Assembly (NCBI GenBank): GCA_036493595.1
Contig: DASXPN010000016.1
Coordinates: 1-43,282, forward strand
Reading direction: 5' to 3'
Source of the DNA: DATAES01 sp036493595
Lineage (GTDB): Bacteria; Actinomycetota; Acidimicrobiia; Acidimicrobiales; JACDCH01
DNA length: 43,282 nt
In this document: in pieces, positions 1-8,617 of the stretch
How positions within the stretch are numbered: the first letter of the stretch is position 1
How the letters are laid out: each line of letters starts with the position of its first letter
The notes under the pieces: model-generated
Told to the model about the DNA's origin: nothing
The model's database searches: none
The model's input: the letters and a program-made list of their open reading frames with translations, nothing else
Made by a program: the position numbers and the translations under genes

Positions 1-1896
1 GGCGTCGAACGGCGGCACCCGAAAGCTGACGTCTTCGAACACCTCGACGAACACGCCGCCGAGCCCGAACATCACGATCGGACCGAAGAGATCGTCCTGG
101 CTCACTCCGACGACGCACTCGATGCCGCCCTGCACCATCTCGGACACGAGGACCGCGCCGTCACTGTGCGGTGCGATCTCCGCGTATGCGTCGCGCACCG
201 CCTTCGCGGATGACAAGCCGATGCGGACGAGTCCACGATCGCTCTTGTGCGCGATGTCCGCTGAGCTCGACTTCAGCACGACCGGATAGCCGAGCGCCGA
301 CGCCGCTTTCACCGCGGCTGCCGCGGACTGCACGACTTCCTCACGTGTCACCGGAATGCCGTACGCGGCCAGCAACTGCTTCGAATCGTGCTCGCTCAAC
401 GTGGCGTTCACCCGCAGGTCGGACGGACGCTGGCGGGATGCCTTCATCGCCGGCTTCGTGAACGGGCTGCGGTAGCGGTCGAGGAACGAGTGGTAGTCGA
501 AGTACGCGCGCACCGCGCCGACGCAGTTGTCGAACGTGCGGAACGTGATGACTTTCGACGACGACAGCAGGATGTCGTACGCGGGCTCGTCGGTCGTGAC
601 CGGCGAGCCCCAGATCGCGCAGATGGGCTTGTCGGTGGTCTCGGCCACCGCGACGAGGTCACGCGCCAGTGGCTTCGACATCGACGCCAGCGCGCCGGTG
701 ATCGGGCAGATGACGAGGTCGACATTCGGGTCGGCGACGATGGCATCGAGAATCTTGCGGCCACGCCAGTCGGCCGACGGCGCGCCGCCGTTGTCGACCG
801 GATTCGAGACGCGCAGGTAACCGGGGATCCACTCGTGCAGCGCTTGCTGCGTCGCCGGCTCGAGATCCGGCAGCCGCAATCCGGCCTCCGACGCGAGATC
901 GGCCATGTGCGCGCCAGTGCCGCCCGAGATGGCATAGATGCACACGCCGTCGCCCGACGGCGCGGCCGCCCGAGCGAGCATCGTCGCGGTGTCCTGCAGT
1001 TGATCGAGCCCACGCACCCGCGTCACGCCGAACTGGCGGAACACCGCCGAGGTCACCGCATCCGACCCGGTGAGATGGCCGGTGTGGCTCTTCGCCATCG
1101 ATTGCCCGGCGTCCGTACGACCGACCTTGACCACGACCACCGGCACGCCCCGTTGCGCGGCGTGGTCGGCGGCGAGCATCAGCGTGCGCCCGTCCTTGAA
1201 CCCTTCGATGTACGCCGCGATGACGCCGACGTCGTCCTGGTCGGCGAAGTAGCGAGCGAAGTCGGCGAACTCGAGATCGACCTCGTTGCCGGTCGGCGCC
1301 CAGTGGCTCATGGCCATGCCGAGGTCCTGCGCCTGGAACAGTGGCCGTCCTTGATGCCCTGACTGTGTGATGAGGGCGACGCGCTTGCCGGGCAGGTCAT
1401 CGCGGAAGGTCTCGAACGCGTTGAGATTGGTGTTGGGACCGAGCAGCCGCGTGTCGGACGCGTGCACGAGCGCGCTGAGACGGTGCTGTTGCGCCTCACC
1501 GTCGGCGCCCGTCTCCGCGAATCCCGCAGCGAAGATCACCGCGTAGCGCGGCTTCTTGTCGAGAACCGATTCGAATGCGTCGATGGCGTTGCCGGTGAGG
1601 ATGACCGCAAGATCGATGTCACCCGGCACCTCGTCGATCGACGAGAGGCACGGAAGCCCGAACACCTCGTCACGATTCGGGTTGACGGGATGAATCGTCG
1701 CGCCGAACTGCTCGGCCCACGCCTTGATCTTGCGCGTCATCGCCGCGTTCGGCGTGGCCTGCTTGTCGGACGCGCCCACCACAGCTACGGATCGCGGGCG
1801 GAAGAACGTGTCGAGGTCGAGCTCGCGTAGCGCGATCGGTCGACCGGTGACATCCGATCGGGCGCCGGCGAGTCGGGGGCGGGTGTTGGCGACCAC
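1..1896 (-). CDS. Acyl-CoA synthetase (NDP-forming), copy 1, C-terminus cut by window edge
   Basis: Family role: ligates CoA to an acyl group with ATP, via acyl phosphate and a phosphohistidine relay, in the cytoplasm. The frame is open from a GTG at 1896 to the left edge (632 codons); by alignment with the full paralogue at 3483-5597 about 75 residues are missing. Visible: N-terminal CoA-binding Rossmann motif (SVAVVGASDK near residue 40), LLGPNTNLNAFETF, ITQSGHQG, SHTG, ISGGTGAHMADL and an ATP-grasp stretch (VVLKSSSADIAHKSD). The GTG start is chosen because FRPRS and the preceding residues align with copy 2 and because a TAACGT box (1903-1908) lies 6 bases upstream with no Shine-Dalgarno. 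Last gene visible of a minus-strand run acs2-aarF-acs1. Substrate unknown; acetate or a longer acid are both possible. Confidence 0.9.
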   Translation of the reverse strand, partial: MVANTRPRLAGARSDVTGRPIALRELDLDTFFRPRSVAVVGASDKQATPNAAMTRKIKAWAEQFGATIHPVNPNRDEVFGLPCLSSIDEVPGDIDLAVILTGNAIDAFESVLDKKPRYAVIFAAGFAETGADGEAQQHRLSALVHASDTRLLGPNTNLNAFETFRDDLPGKRVALITQSGHQGRPLFQAQDLGMAMSHWAPTGNEVDLEFADFARYFADQDDVGVIAAYIEGFKDGRTLMLAADHAAQRGVPVVVVKVGRTDAGQSMAKSHTGHLTGSDAVTSAVFRQFGVTRVRGLDQLQDTATMLARAAAPSGDGVCIYAISGGTGAHMADLASEAGLRLPDLEPATQQALHEWIPGYLRVSNPVDNGGAPSADWRGRKILDAIVADPNVDLVICPITGALASMSKPLARDLVAVAETTDKPICAIWGSPVTTDEPAYDILLSSSKVITFRTFDNCVGAVRAYFDYHSFLDRYRSPFTKPAMKASRQRPSDLRVNATLSEHDSKQLLAAYGIPVTREEVVQSAAAAVKAASALGYPVVLKSSSADIAHKSDRGLVRIGLSSAKAVRDAYAEIAPHSDGAVLVSEMVQGGIECVVGVSQDDLFGPIVMFGLGGVFVEVFEDVSFRVPPFDA

Positions 1897-1902
1897 GGCC
1901 CG

Positions 1903-1925
1903 ACGTTACCTGACGTTCGTGTCAG
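1903..1925 (-). promoter_or_regulatory. Putative leaderless promoter and inverted repeat upstream of acs copy 1
   Basis: On the minus strand a TAACGT -10-like box (1903-1908) ends 6 bases before the GTG start at 1896. Directly upstream is CTGACGTTCGTGTCAG (1910-1925), with 5-bp arms CTGAC/GTCAG. The same arrangement, with related sequence, precedes copy 2 near 5606-5633. Position over the spacer/-35 region suggests a repressor site. This is inference from sequence alone. Confidence 0.4.
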
Positions 1926-3421
1926 GAAACTCCGCCGCCGGCGACTCGGGGTGGCGCGTCAGCCACCAACCAGGCGGCTTCGAGCTCGCCCAACGGCGTC
2001 GACGGTGCACGTTGCACGAACGGCCATTGCTCCTCGGCGATGCGCCGCCAGTTGCACGTCGCCCGCAACTCGCCCAGCACCGCGCCGAGGCCGAGGTTGA
2101 TGCGTTGGAGGATCACGAAGCTCGCCGGCACGTTGGCGGCGCGCATGATCTCGCCGTGTTCGCCGCTCTGGTCGAAGAACCGCCGCACGCTCTCCGACGA
2201 CCACTCCGGCGTCGTCGTCATCGGCGCGTCCTCCATGACGAACTCGTAGAAGTGCACGAAGTAATCACAGACCTGTTCGTCGGTGAACCTGTCGCTGTCC
2301 TTCAAGAAGCCGGCGTCCGTCACTTCCTTACGGAACGCCTTCATGTCGCGCTCGACCGCGAACGTCTCCGACATCCGAGCGAGCATGTCGATCTCGTCCG
2401 CCGTGAAGTGCTTCACGAGGCCGAAGTCGAGGAACGTCACGTTGCCACCGGGACGGAACAGGTAGTTGCCCGGGTGCGGATCGCCGTTGAACGCGTGCAG
2501 CCGGTACAAGCTCCCGAACACGAAGCGGTAAATGGATTCGGCCGCGAGGTTCTTCTCGTCCTGTGACCACGTGAGCAACTCGTCGAACCGCACGCCCTGC
2601 GCGAGCTCTGTCGTGAGGACGCGCCGCGACGACAGCTCCTCGACCACCGCCGGCACGTGGATGAACGGGTGGTCGCGGTAGAAGCGCGCGAACAACTGCT
2701 GGTTGACTGCCTCGAGCTCGTAGTCGAGCTCTTCGCGCAACCTCAGCTTCAGCTCTTCGACGATGGGCCCCGGCTCGACGCCGGGGAAGACCATGCCGAT
2801 GACCTGCACGAGTAGTCCGGCATTGGCGAGGTCCGAGTCGATCGCCTCGTCGACCCCCGGATACTGCACCTTCACCGCGACGGCGCGGCCGTCCTTCGTG
2901 ATGGCGCGATGCACCTGTCCGATCGATGCAGCCGCGAACGGCACTGGATCCCACGTCGCGAACACGTCCTCTGGTTGAGCCCCGAGCTCGCGCACGACGA
3001 CTTCTGCCGCCAGCTCCGAGGTCATGCCCGGCGCGTTTGCCTGCAGTTGTGCCAACTGCTCGCGCACGGGCTCCGGCAGACCCTGGTCGAGGTAGCTCGC
3101 CATCTGGCCGAGCTTCATGAGCGCGCCCTTCATGTGACCGAGCGCGTCTGCCACCTGCTCGGCGGAGCGAAGCTGGTGCTCGGCGTCGAGCGCTTCGCGG
3201 CGCTCGGCTGAGGCGAAGGTGCGCCGAGCGCGGTGCAGCGCGTAACTACCTCCTGCCTTGGTCCCCAGCTTCGCGACCTCCACGCTGCGACTGGCGCGCG
3301 ATGCCGAACGAACCGGTGTGGAAGATCGATCCTCGTGGGCGCGCTTCACCGCGAGATAGGTGGCGGCGGCGGCGCCGAACGCACCGGCGACGGCCACGAA
3401 CCAGGTCCGGCGGGAAGGCAC
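1922..3421 (-). CDS. AarF/ABC1/UbiB-family atypical kinase-like protein
   Basis: 499 aa. Members of this family are atypical protein kinase-like ATPases linked to quinone or lipid metabolism; the actinobacterial substrate is not known. One N-terminal membrane segment (about residues 6-24) is followed by family hallmarks: KxGQ (K103-Q106, in MKLGQMAS), the Ala-rich loop AAASIGQVH (about 163-171), VAVKVQYPG with the conserved Lys184, catalytic loop GDPHPGN (313-319) and DFG (332-334). All key residues are present, so it should bind nucleotide. It starts with GTG at 3421; a TACGGT box 7 bases upstream and no Shine-Dalgarno suggest a leaderless transcript. It sits between two paralogous acyl-CoA synthetases on the same strand, 61 and 25 bases from them, hinting at a membrane-lipid role (inference). 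Confidence 0.92.
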   Translation of the reverse strand: MPSRRTWFVAVAGAFGAAAATYLAVKRAHEDRSSTPVRSASRASRSVEVAKLGTKAGGSYALHRARRTFASAERREALDAEHQLRSAEQVADALGHMKGALMKLGQMASYLDQGLPEPVREQLAQLQANAPGMTSELAAEVVVRELGAQPEDVFATWDPVPFAAASIGQVHRAITKDGRAVAVKVQYPGVDEAIDSDLANAGLLVQVIGMVFPGVEPGPIVEELKLRLREELDYELEAVNQQLFARFYRDHPFIHVPAVVEELSSRRVLTTELAQGVRFDELLTWSQDEKNLAAESIYRFVFGSLYRLHAFNGDPHPGNYLFRPGGNVTFLDFGLVKHFTADEIDMLARMSETFAVERDMKAFRKEVTDAGFLKDSDRFTDEQVCDYFVHFYEFVMEDAPMTTTPEWSSESVRRFFDQSGEHGEIMRAANVPASFVILQRINLGLGAVLGELRATCNWRRIAEEQWPFVQRAPSTPLGELEAAWLVADAPPRVAGGGVS

Positions 3422-3428
3422 GTTGCGG

Positions 3429-3434
3429 ACCGTA
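3429..3434 (-). promoter_or_regulatory. -10-like box TACGGT, probable leaderless start of the aarF-like gene
   Basis: Minus-strand TACGGT (TANNNT) is separated by 7 bases from the GTG at 3421. No Shine-Dalgarno sequence fits between them. Same geometry as at several other genes in the window. Confidence 0.35.
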
Positions 3435-3482
3435 GCGGCTGGCTCGCGAACGCGAGCTGGGTGCGCCCCGACTGCGGCGGTG

Positions 3483-5597
3483 TCAGCGAATCCGCGGCAC
3501 GAGGAGCGCGTCGAGCGCGACAGCTCCCTTGCGATGCAGCACGAGCGGATTCAGGTCGAGCTCGTCGATATCCGCGGACAGGTCGACCGCGAGCCGTTGC
3601 ACTCGCATGATCACGTCGGCGAACGCGGCGATGTCGGCAGCCGGGCGGCCGCGTGCTCCCCGCAACAGCGCGGCGCCGCGCAGCTCGTCGATCATGCGCC
3701 GTGCCTCCGACTTGTCGAACGGTGGGACGCGGAACGAGACGTCACCCAACACCTCGACGAACACACCCCCGAGGCCGGCCATGACGACCGGACCGAACAT
3801 CTCGTCGTGCGACACGCCGATCACGACTTCGACTCCGGGCTCGACCATCTCCGACACGAGTACCGCGCCGTCACTGTGCGGTGCGATCGCGGCGTACGCG
3901 TCTCGGACTGCCTTCGCGGATGACAAGCCGATGCGCACCAATCCGAGATCGCTCTTGTGGAGGACGTCCGCTGAGCTCGCCTTCAGCACGACCGGATAGC
4001 CGATCATCGCCGCCGCCCGCACCGCTTGGGCGGACGACGTCACGACCTGCTCGCGCGTGACCGGGATGCCGTACTCCGCGAGTACCAGCTTCGACTCGTG
4101 TTCGGTCAACGCAGTCTGTGAGTCGCAGCCGTCGATCAACGCGCGCGCCGGTACGGCCGCCTTCGACGCCCGCAGCACCGGCTTCGCGAACGGCGACTTG
4201 TAGCGGCCGGCGAACTCATGCCAGTCGAGCCACGCCTTCACAGCCGTCACGCAGTTGCCGAAGGTGCGGAACACCGCCACCTTGCTCGACGAGAGGAGGA
4301 TGTCGCGGTACGCCGCCTCCGTCCCGACCGGCGAGCCCCAGACCACACAGATCGGCTTGTCGGTGGTCTCGGCGACGTCGACGAGGTCCTGCGCCAGCTT
4401 GTCGCTCATCGGCGCGAACGCACCCGTGATGGGAGCGACGATCACGCCGACGTCGGGATCGGCCACCAACGCATCGAGGATCTTGCGCCCACGCTCGTCG
4501 CCGACGGGATGACCGCCGTTGTCGACCGGGTTCGACACGCGCAGGAAGCGCGGGATCCACTGGTACAGCTTCTCCTGCAACTCCGCTGACAGCACCGGCA
4601 GCCGCAGCCCGGCCGACGCGCACAAATCAGCCATGTGCGCGCCGGTGCCACCCGAGATCGCGTAGATGACCACGCCGTCGGTCGTCGGTGGGCGGCCCCG
4701 CGCCAGCAACTGCGCGGTGTCGATCACTTCGTCGAGGCCGTCGACCCGGGTGACACCGAACTGGCGGAACACTGCCGACGTCACCGCATCTGATCCCGCG
4801 AGCTTGCCGGTGTGCGACGACGCCATCGATGCGCCTTCTTCGGTCCGTCCGACCTTCACGCACACGATCGGCACACCGCGGCGAACCGCGTGATCCGCGG
4901 CGAGCATCAGCGTGCGCCCGTCCTTGAACCCTTCGATGTACGCGGCGACCGCGCCGGTGCCGTCCTGGTCGACGAACCACTTCGCGAAGTCGGCGAACTC
5001 GAGGTCGACCTCGTTGCCGGTTGGTGCCCAGTAGTTGAGCCGGATCCCGATCTCCTGGCTCTGGAAGATCGGGCGCCCTTGGTGGCCGGACTGCGTGATC
5101 ATCGCGATCGCGGGTCCGCCGAGGTCGTCGCGGAACGTCTCGAACGCGTTCAGGTTCGTGTTGGGGCCAAGCAAATGGATGTCGGCGCGGCCGACGATGT
5201 CGCCGAGGCTGTCCTGCGCGGCTCGTCCTTCCTCACCGACCTCGGCGAAGCCTGACGCGAAGATCACCGCGAAGCTCGCCTTCTTCTCGATCGCCTGTTG
5301 CAATGCCTCGGTCGCGTTGCCGACGAGGATCACCGCAACGTCGACGTCACCAGGGACGTCGATGATCGACGGGTACGAGCGTCGCCCGTCGACCGTGTCC
5401 TTCGTGGGGTTCACCGGCACGACGTCCGCGCCGACGACATCCGCCCATGCCGCGAGCCGGCGCCACACCCCCGTGTTCGGGCGGCCCTCGGTGTCGGACG
5501 CGCCGATGACGGCAAGCGAACGGGGGCGGAAGAAGCGAGCGAGGTCGAGCTCGCGTAGCTGGACGGGACGGCCCGTGACGTCGAGAGTCGGGGGCAT
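3483..5597 (-). CDS. Acyl-CoA synthetase (NDP-forming), copy 2, full length
   Basis: 704 aa, the full single-chain form: CoA-binding domain (about 20-150), two succinyl-CoA-ligase-like flavodoxin folds (about 150-480), ATP-grasp domain (about 495-704). Motifs: SLAVIGASD (28-35), LLGPNTNLNAF (142-152), ITQSGHQG (167-174), SHTG with His262 (which I take as the family phosphohistidine), ISGGTGAHMADL (314-325), YPVVLKASSADVLHKSDLG (534-552). In ITQSGHQG a His replaces the usual Ala/Gly of the SQSG motif; copy 1 shares this. ATG at 5597 is preferred over a much longer upstream extension, which would run antisense through the dehydrogenase gene. A TACGCT box lies 8 bases upstream. Divergent from the acyl-CoA dehydrogenase at 5664, so activation and oxidation of an acyl group are probably co-regulated. 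Confidence 0.93.
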   Translation of the reverse strand: MPPTLDVTGRPVQLRELDLARFFRPRSLAVIGASDTEGRPNTGVWRRLAAWADVVGADVVPVNPTKDTVDGRRSYPSIIDVPGDVDVAVILVGNATEALQQAIEKKASFAVIFASGFAEVGEEGRAAQDSLGDIVGRADIHLLGPNTNLNAFETFRDDLGGPAIAMITQSGHQGRPIFQSQEIGIRLNYWAPTGNEVDLEFADFAKWFVDQDGTGAVAAYIEGFKDGRTLMLAADHAVRRGVPIVCVKVGRTEEGASMASSHTGKLAGSDAVTSAVFRQFGVTRVDGLDEVIDTAQLLARGRPPTTDGVVIYAISGGTGAHMADLCASAGLRLPVLSAELQEKLYQWIPRFLRVSNPVDNGGHPVGDERGRKILDALVADPDVGVIVAPITGAFAPMSDKLAQDLVDVAETTDKPICVVWGSPVGTEAAYRDILLSSSKVAVFRTFGNCVTAVKAWLDWHEFAGRYKSPFAKPVLRASKAAVPARALIDGCDSQTALTEHESKLVLAEYGIPVTREQVVTSSAQAVRAAAMIGYPVVLKASSADVLHKSDLGLVRIGLSSAKAVRDAYAAIAPHSDGAVLVSEMVEPGVEVVIGVSHDEMFGPVVMAGLGGVFVEVLGDVSFRVPPFDKSEARRMIDELRGAALLRGARGRPAADIAAFADVIMRVQRLAVDLSADIDELDLNPLVLHRKGAVALDALLVPRIR

Positions 5598-5663
5598 GGT
5601 CGCCGAGCGTACGTTGTCCTGACGGACCGTCAGAAACCCGGCGCGACAGTAAGGTGCACGCCG
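5598..5663. promoter_or_regulatory. Divergent promoter with perfect inverted repeat CTGACGGACCGTCAG
   Basis: The 66-base gap between acs copy 2 (minus) and the acyl-CoA dehydrogenase (plus) contains CTGACGGACCGTCAG (5619-5633), 7-bp arms around one central base. Minus strand: TACGCT at 5606-5611, 8 bases before the ATG. Plus strand: TAAGGT at 5650-5655, 8 bases before the ATG at 5664 (its AAGGTG could also act as a Shine-Dalgarno). The repeat lies about 16 bases upstream of the plus -10 and 7 bases upstream of the minus -10, so one protein bound there could control both genes. Confidence 0.5.
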
Positions 5664-6836
5664 ATGCGACTGTCCTTCTCCGACGAGGACGAAGCGTTCC
5701 GCACCGAGTTGCTGGGGTGGCTCGACGAGCATCCGCCGCCGATCGCGGAGGAGCGCGCCGAACCGCCCCGGTCGAGCGCGGACTTGCGGCCATGGGCGGC
5801 GGCATGGCAGCGCACGCTGTTCGACAACGGCTACCTGGTGCCCGGCTGGCCTCCCGAGCTCGGTGGGCGCAACGCCAATGCGGCGCAGCAGATGATCTAC
5901 TTCGAGGAGTTCACTCGGCGCGACATCCGGCGCACGACCAACCCGCAAGGTCTTTCGATCGTGACGCCGTCGATCATCGACTTCGGCACGCCCGAGCAAC
6001 GCACGCGGTGGGCGTTGCCGACGTTGCGAGCGGAGACCAGTTGGTGCCTCGGGATGAGCGAGCCCAACGCCGGGAGCGACCTCGCCTCGTTGGCAACGCG
6101 CGCCATCGAGGACGGCGATCGTTTCATCGTGAACGGTCAGAAGGTGTGGACGTCCGGCGCACAGCACGCCGACTGGTGCCTCTGTTTCGTGCGTACCAAT
6201 CCCGATGTGCCGAAGCACAAGGGCATCAGCGTGCTCGTCGTCGACATGCGCGCGCCGGGTGTCGAGTACCGCCCGATCGCGGAGCTCACCGAGCCGACCT
6301 ATGCCGACTTCAACGAAGTGTTCTTCACCGATGTCGAGGTACCGCGAGAGAACCTCGTTGGCGACCTGAACGACGGTTGGCGCCTGTCGATGGGCTCGCT
6401 GGCGCACGAACGGGCGATGTTGTGGATCAACTACGCGTACGACCTCGGCATGGTCGTGGATCGCCTCGTCGCGCTCGGCCAGGAGCGCGGGTTCGACGCC
6501 CGCCAGCGTGACGTCGTCGCGTCGGCGTGGATCGACCAACTCGCGTTGCAATCACTCGGCTATCTCGGCTTCGCCAAGTTCGCCAAGGGCGAAGCGGCAC
6601 CCGAGCACTCGATCTTGAAGTTGTTCGGCAGCGAGTCGTTGCAGCGCGCTCTGCTGGTCGGTGCGGAAGAGCTCGGTGCCGACGGCATCGACCTCGACGA
6701 AACTGGTCCGCCGGTGTGGCGCCAGGGCTCGTTCGTCGCGCAGTACCTGCGTTCGTTCGCGGCCACCATCCCCGGCGGCACGAGCGAGATCCAGCGAAAC
6801 ATCATTGCCGAGCGCGTCCTGGGGTTGCCGCGTTGA
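5664..6836 (+). CDS. Acyl-CoA dehydrogenase
   Basis: 390 aa, the usual length of the FAD-dependent family that makes the alpha,beta double bond in acyl-CoAs and passes electrons to ETF. N-terminal helical domain, central beta domain with WCLGMSEPNAGSDLASL (about 121-137) and VNGQKVWTSGAQHADW, then the C-terminal helical domain ending in the signature PGGTSEIQRNIIAERVLGLP (370-389). RSFAATIPGGTSEIQ is the FAD/CoA-binding end typical of the long-side-chain actinobacterial (FadE) branch. The TGA overlaps the TTG start of the fused ETF gene (TTGA), which gives it its electron acceptor. Divergent from an acyl-CoA synthetase. Substrate not determinable from sequence. Confidence 0.95.
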   Translation: MRLSFSDEDEAFRTELLGWLDEHPPPIAEERAEPPRSSADLRPWAAAWQRTLFDNGYLVPGWPPELGGRNANAAQQMIYFEEFTRRDIRRTTNPQGLSIVTPSIIDFGTPEQRTRWALPTLRAETSWCLGMSEPNAGSDLASLATRAIEDGDRFIVNGQKVWTSGAQHADWCLCFVRTNPDVPKHKGISVLVVDMRAPGVEYRPIAELTEPTYADFNEVFFTDVEVPRENLVGDLNDGWRLSMGSLAHERAMLWINYAYDLGMVVDRLVALGQERGFDARQRDVVASAWIDQLALQSLGYLGFAKFAKGEAAPEHSILKLFGSESLQRALLVGAEELGADGIDLDETGPPVWRQGSFVAQYLRSFAATIPGGTSEIQRNIIAERVLGLPR

Positions 6837-8617
6837 GAATTGCCGCACTGGTCAAGCAGGTTCCGATGTTCGAGGCGATGCAGCTCGGCGAGAACGGCCG
6901 GCTCGTGCGCGAAGGCCTCGAGCTCGAGCTCAACCCGTATTGCCGGCGCGCGGTCAGCAAGGGCGTCGAACTGGCGCGAGAGACCGGGGGCACGTGCACC
7001 GTCGTCACGCTCGGCCCACCCGCGGCGGAGGACGTCTTGCGGGAGTCGATCGCGTGGGGCGCGGATCACGGTGTTCTCGTCACCGATCCGCAGTTCGCCG
7101 GATCCGACACGCTCGCCACCGCGCGCGCACTCGCCGCGGTGATCGAACGTGAGGGCCCGTTCGATCTGGTGCTGGTCGGACGGAACTCGGTCGACGCCGA
7201 CACCGGTCAAGTCGGTCCCGAGGTGGCGGAGTTGCTCGACCTTCCGTTTGCCACGGGCGTGAAGCAACTCGACCTCGGCGATGGTCAGCTCAAGGTGCTG
7301 TGCGAGGAAGACGACGGGCAGACCGAGCGGATCGTGCAGTTGCCGGCGGTGATCTCGACGGCGGAGCGTCTCACCGAGCCCGCGAAGGTCAAGCCAGAGG
7401 GTCGCGCCGCGGTGGATGCGAGCCTCATCACGACACTGGCGGCCGCCGACCTCGGCGCCGGACCGTGGGGGCAGGACGGCAGCGGCACGTACGTCGGTGA
7501 GGTGCGTGTGCTCGAGATCGAGCGCGCCCACCTGATGCTCGCAGGCGACGTCGACGCGCAGGTCGATCAAGCCGTGCGGTTGCTCGCCGAGCGTGGCGCG
7601 CTCGACATGCGACGCACAGGGCTCGCGCTCGAGGTCACTGCTGCTCGTGGAGTGCGAGGACAAGCGGTGGTCGTCGCGGTCGAGCCCGATCGCGCCAACC
7701 TCACCGACGAACTGCTCGCCGCCGCCGCGCTGCTCGCGCTCGACATCACGGGACACGTCGTCGCATTCGCGGCTCCGCCGGAAGCGCAGGCCGGGGCGTT
7801 GGCCGCGGCCGGCGCCGACGCGCTCGTCGTCTTCGATGGTGCGGAAGCAGAAGAGGACGTGGCCGCCGCGTTGGCGGCGTGGGCCGAGCGCGAGCAACCG
7901 TGGGCGATCCTGTTGCCGAGCACCGCGTGGGGCCGAGAGGTCGCCAGCCGCGCCGCGGCGCGACTCGGAGCCGGACTCACCGGAGACGCCGTCGGGCTCG
8001 AGGTCAGTACGGCCGTCACCACGCGCGAGATGCAGTTGCTGGCGTGGAAGCCTGCATTCGGTGGACGTCTCGTCGCCGCCATCTACGCCAGCTCGCCGAT
8101 CCAGATGGCAACCGTGCGCGCCGGCGTGTTGCCGCGGCCTGCACATCGCTCGACCGTCCCACCTTTGGGAACGACGTACATGAACGTCGAGCCTCGAGGT
8201 CGTGTCCGCGTCACGTCGCGGGCCCGTGACGACGACGTCGACGTGCTCGCCACCGCGCAACGTGTCGTGTGCGTCGGCGCCGCAGTCCAGCCGGCCGAGT
8301 ACGAGGACGTGCAGCCGTTGCTCGACGTGTTGCACGCCGAACTCGCCGCCACCCGCAAGGTCACCGACAAGGGCTGGCAGCCGCGGGCGCGCCAGATCGG
8401 CATCACCGGTCGCAGCGTGGCGCCGCGCCTCTACATCGGCATCGGTCTGTCGGGGAAGTTCAACCACGCCGTCGGGGTGCGTGCCGCGGGAACCGTGCTC
8501 GCCATCAACCCCGATCCCGCGGCACCGATCTGGGACCACGTCGACATCGGCATCGTCGCCGAATGGCGCGAGGTCGTCCCTCGACTCACCGCCCGCCTAC
8601 AGGAGCAACTCTCGTGA
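6833..8617 (+). CDS. Fused electron transfer flavoprotein, beta and alpha in one chain (EtfB-EtfA)
   Basis: 594 aa. Residues 1 to about 255 are EtfB-like: IAALVKQVP at the N-terminus and VDADTGQVGPEVAELL (120-135), the nucleotide-binding segment. About 275-594 are EtfA-like: QIGITG (521-526), GLSGKFNHAVG (538-548) and AINPDPAAPIW (558-567), the FAD-binding C-terminus. It accepts electrons from the adjacent dehydrogenase and normally hands them to ETF:quinone oxidoreductase. TTG at 6833 overlaps the dehydrogenase stop and gives the correct EtfB N-terminus; the next ATG (6866) would cut off the first strand. Odd: the alpha motif usually reading SGGRG is CVGAAVQP at 480-487, and the second Gln of QxGQTG is Ile, so FAD contacts may differ. 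An ordinary actinobacterial ETF is two genes. Confidence 0.9.
   Translation: MRIAALVKQVPMFEAMQLGENGRLVREGLELELNPYCRRAVSKGVELARETGGTCTVVTLGPPAAEDVLRESIAWGADHGVLVTDPQFAGSDTLATARALAAVIEREGPFDLVLVGRNSVDADTGQVGPEVAELLDLPFATGVKQLDLGDGQLKVLCEEDDGQTERIVQLPAVISTAERLTEPAKVKPEGRAAVDASLITTLAAADLGAGPWGQDGSGTYVGEVRVLEIERAHLMLAGDVDAQVDQAVRLLAERGALDMRRTGLALEVTAARGVRGQAVVVAVEPDRANLTDELLAAAALLALDITGHVVAFAAPPEAQAGALAAAGADALVVFDGAEAEEDVAAALAAWAEREQPWAILLPSTAWGREVASRAAARLGAGLTGDAVGLEVSTAVTTREMQLLAWKPAFGGRLVAAIYASSPIQMATVRAGVLPRPAHRSTVPPLGTTYMNVEPRGRVRVTSRARDDDVDVLATAQRVVCVGAAVQPAEYEDVQPLLDVLHAELAATRKVTDKGWQPRARQIGITGRSVAPRLYIGIGLSGKFNHAVGVRAAGTVLAINPDPAAPIWDHVDIGIVAEWREVVPRLTARLQEQLS

Noticed and set aside
388..1362. 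A 324-residue plus-strand frame inside acyl-CoA synthetase copy 1
   Set aside because: Arg/Val/Asp-rich shadow frame of the GC-rich minus-strand gene; no family resemblance.
5598..6551. A 1022-residue minus-strand frame extending the acyl-CoA synthetase upstream to 6551
   Set aside because: The extra part is antisense to a well-conserved acyl-CoA dehydrogenase, has Arg/His-rich composition, and family homology starts at the ATG at 5597.
6560..8539. A 659-residue minus-strand frame across the ETF fusion
   Set aside because: Antisense to a clear ETF; low-complexity Arg/Gly/Asp-rich composition.
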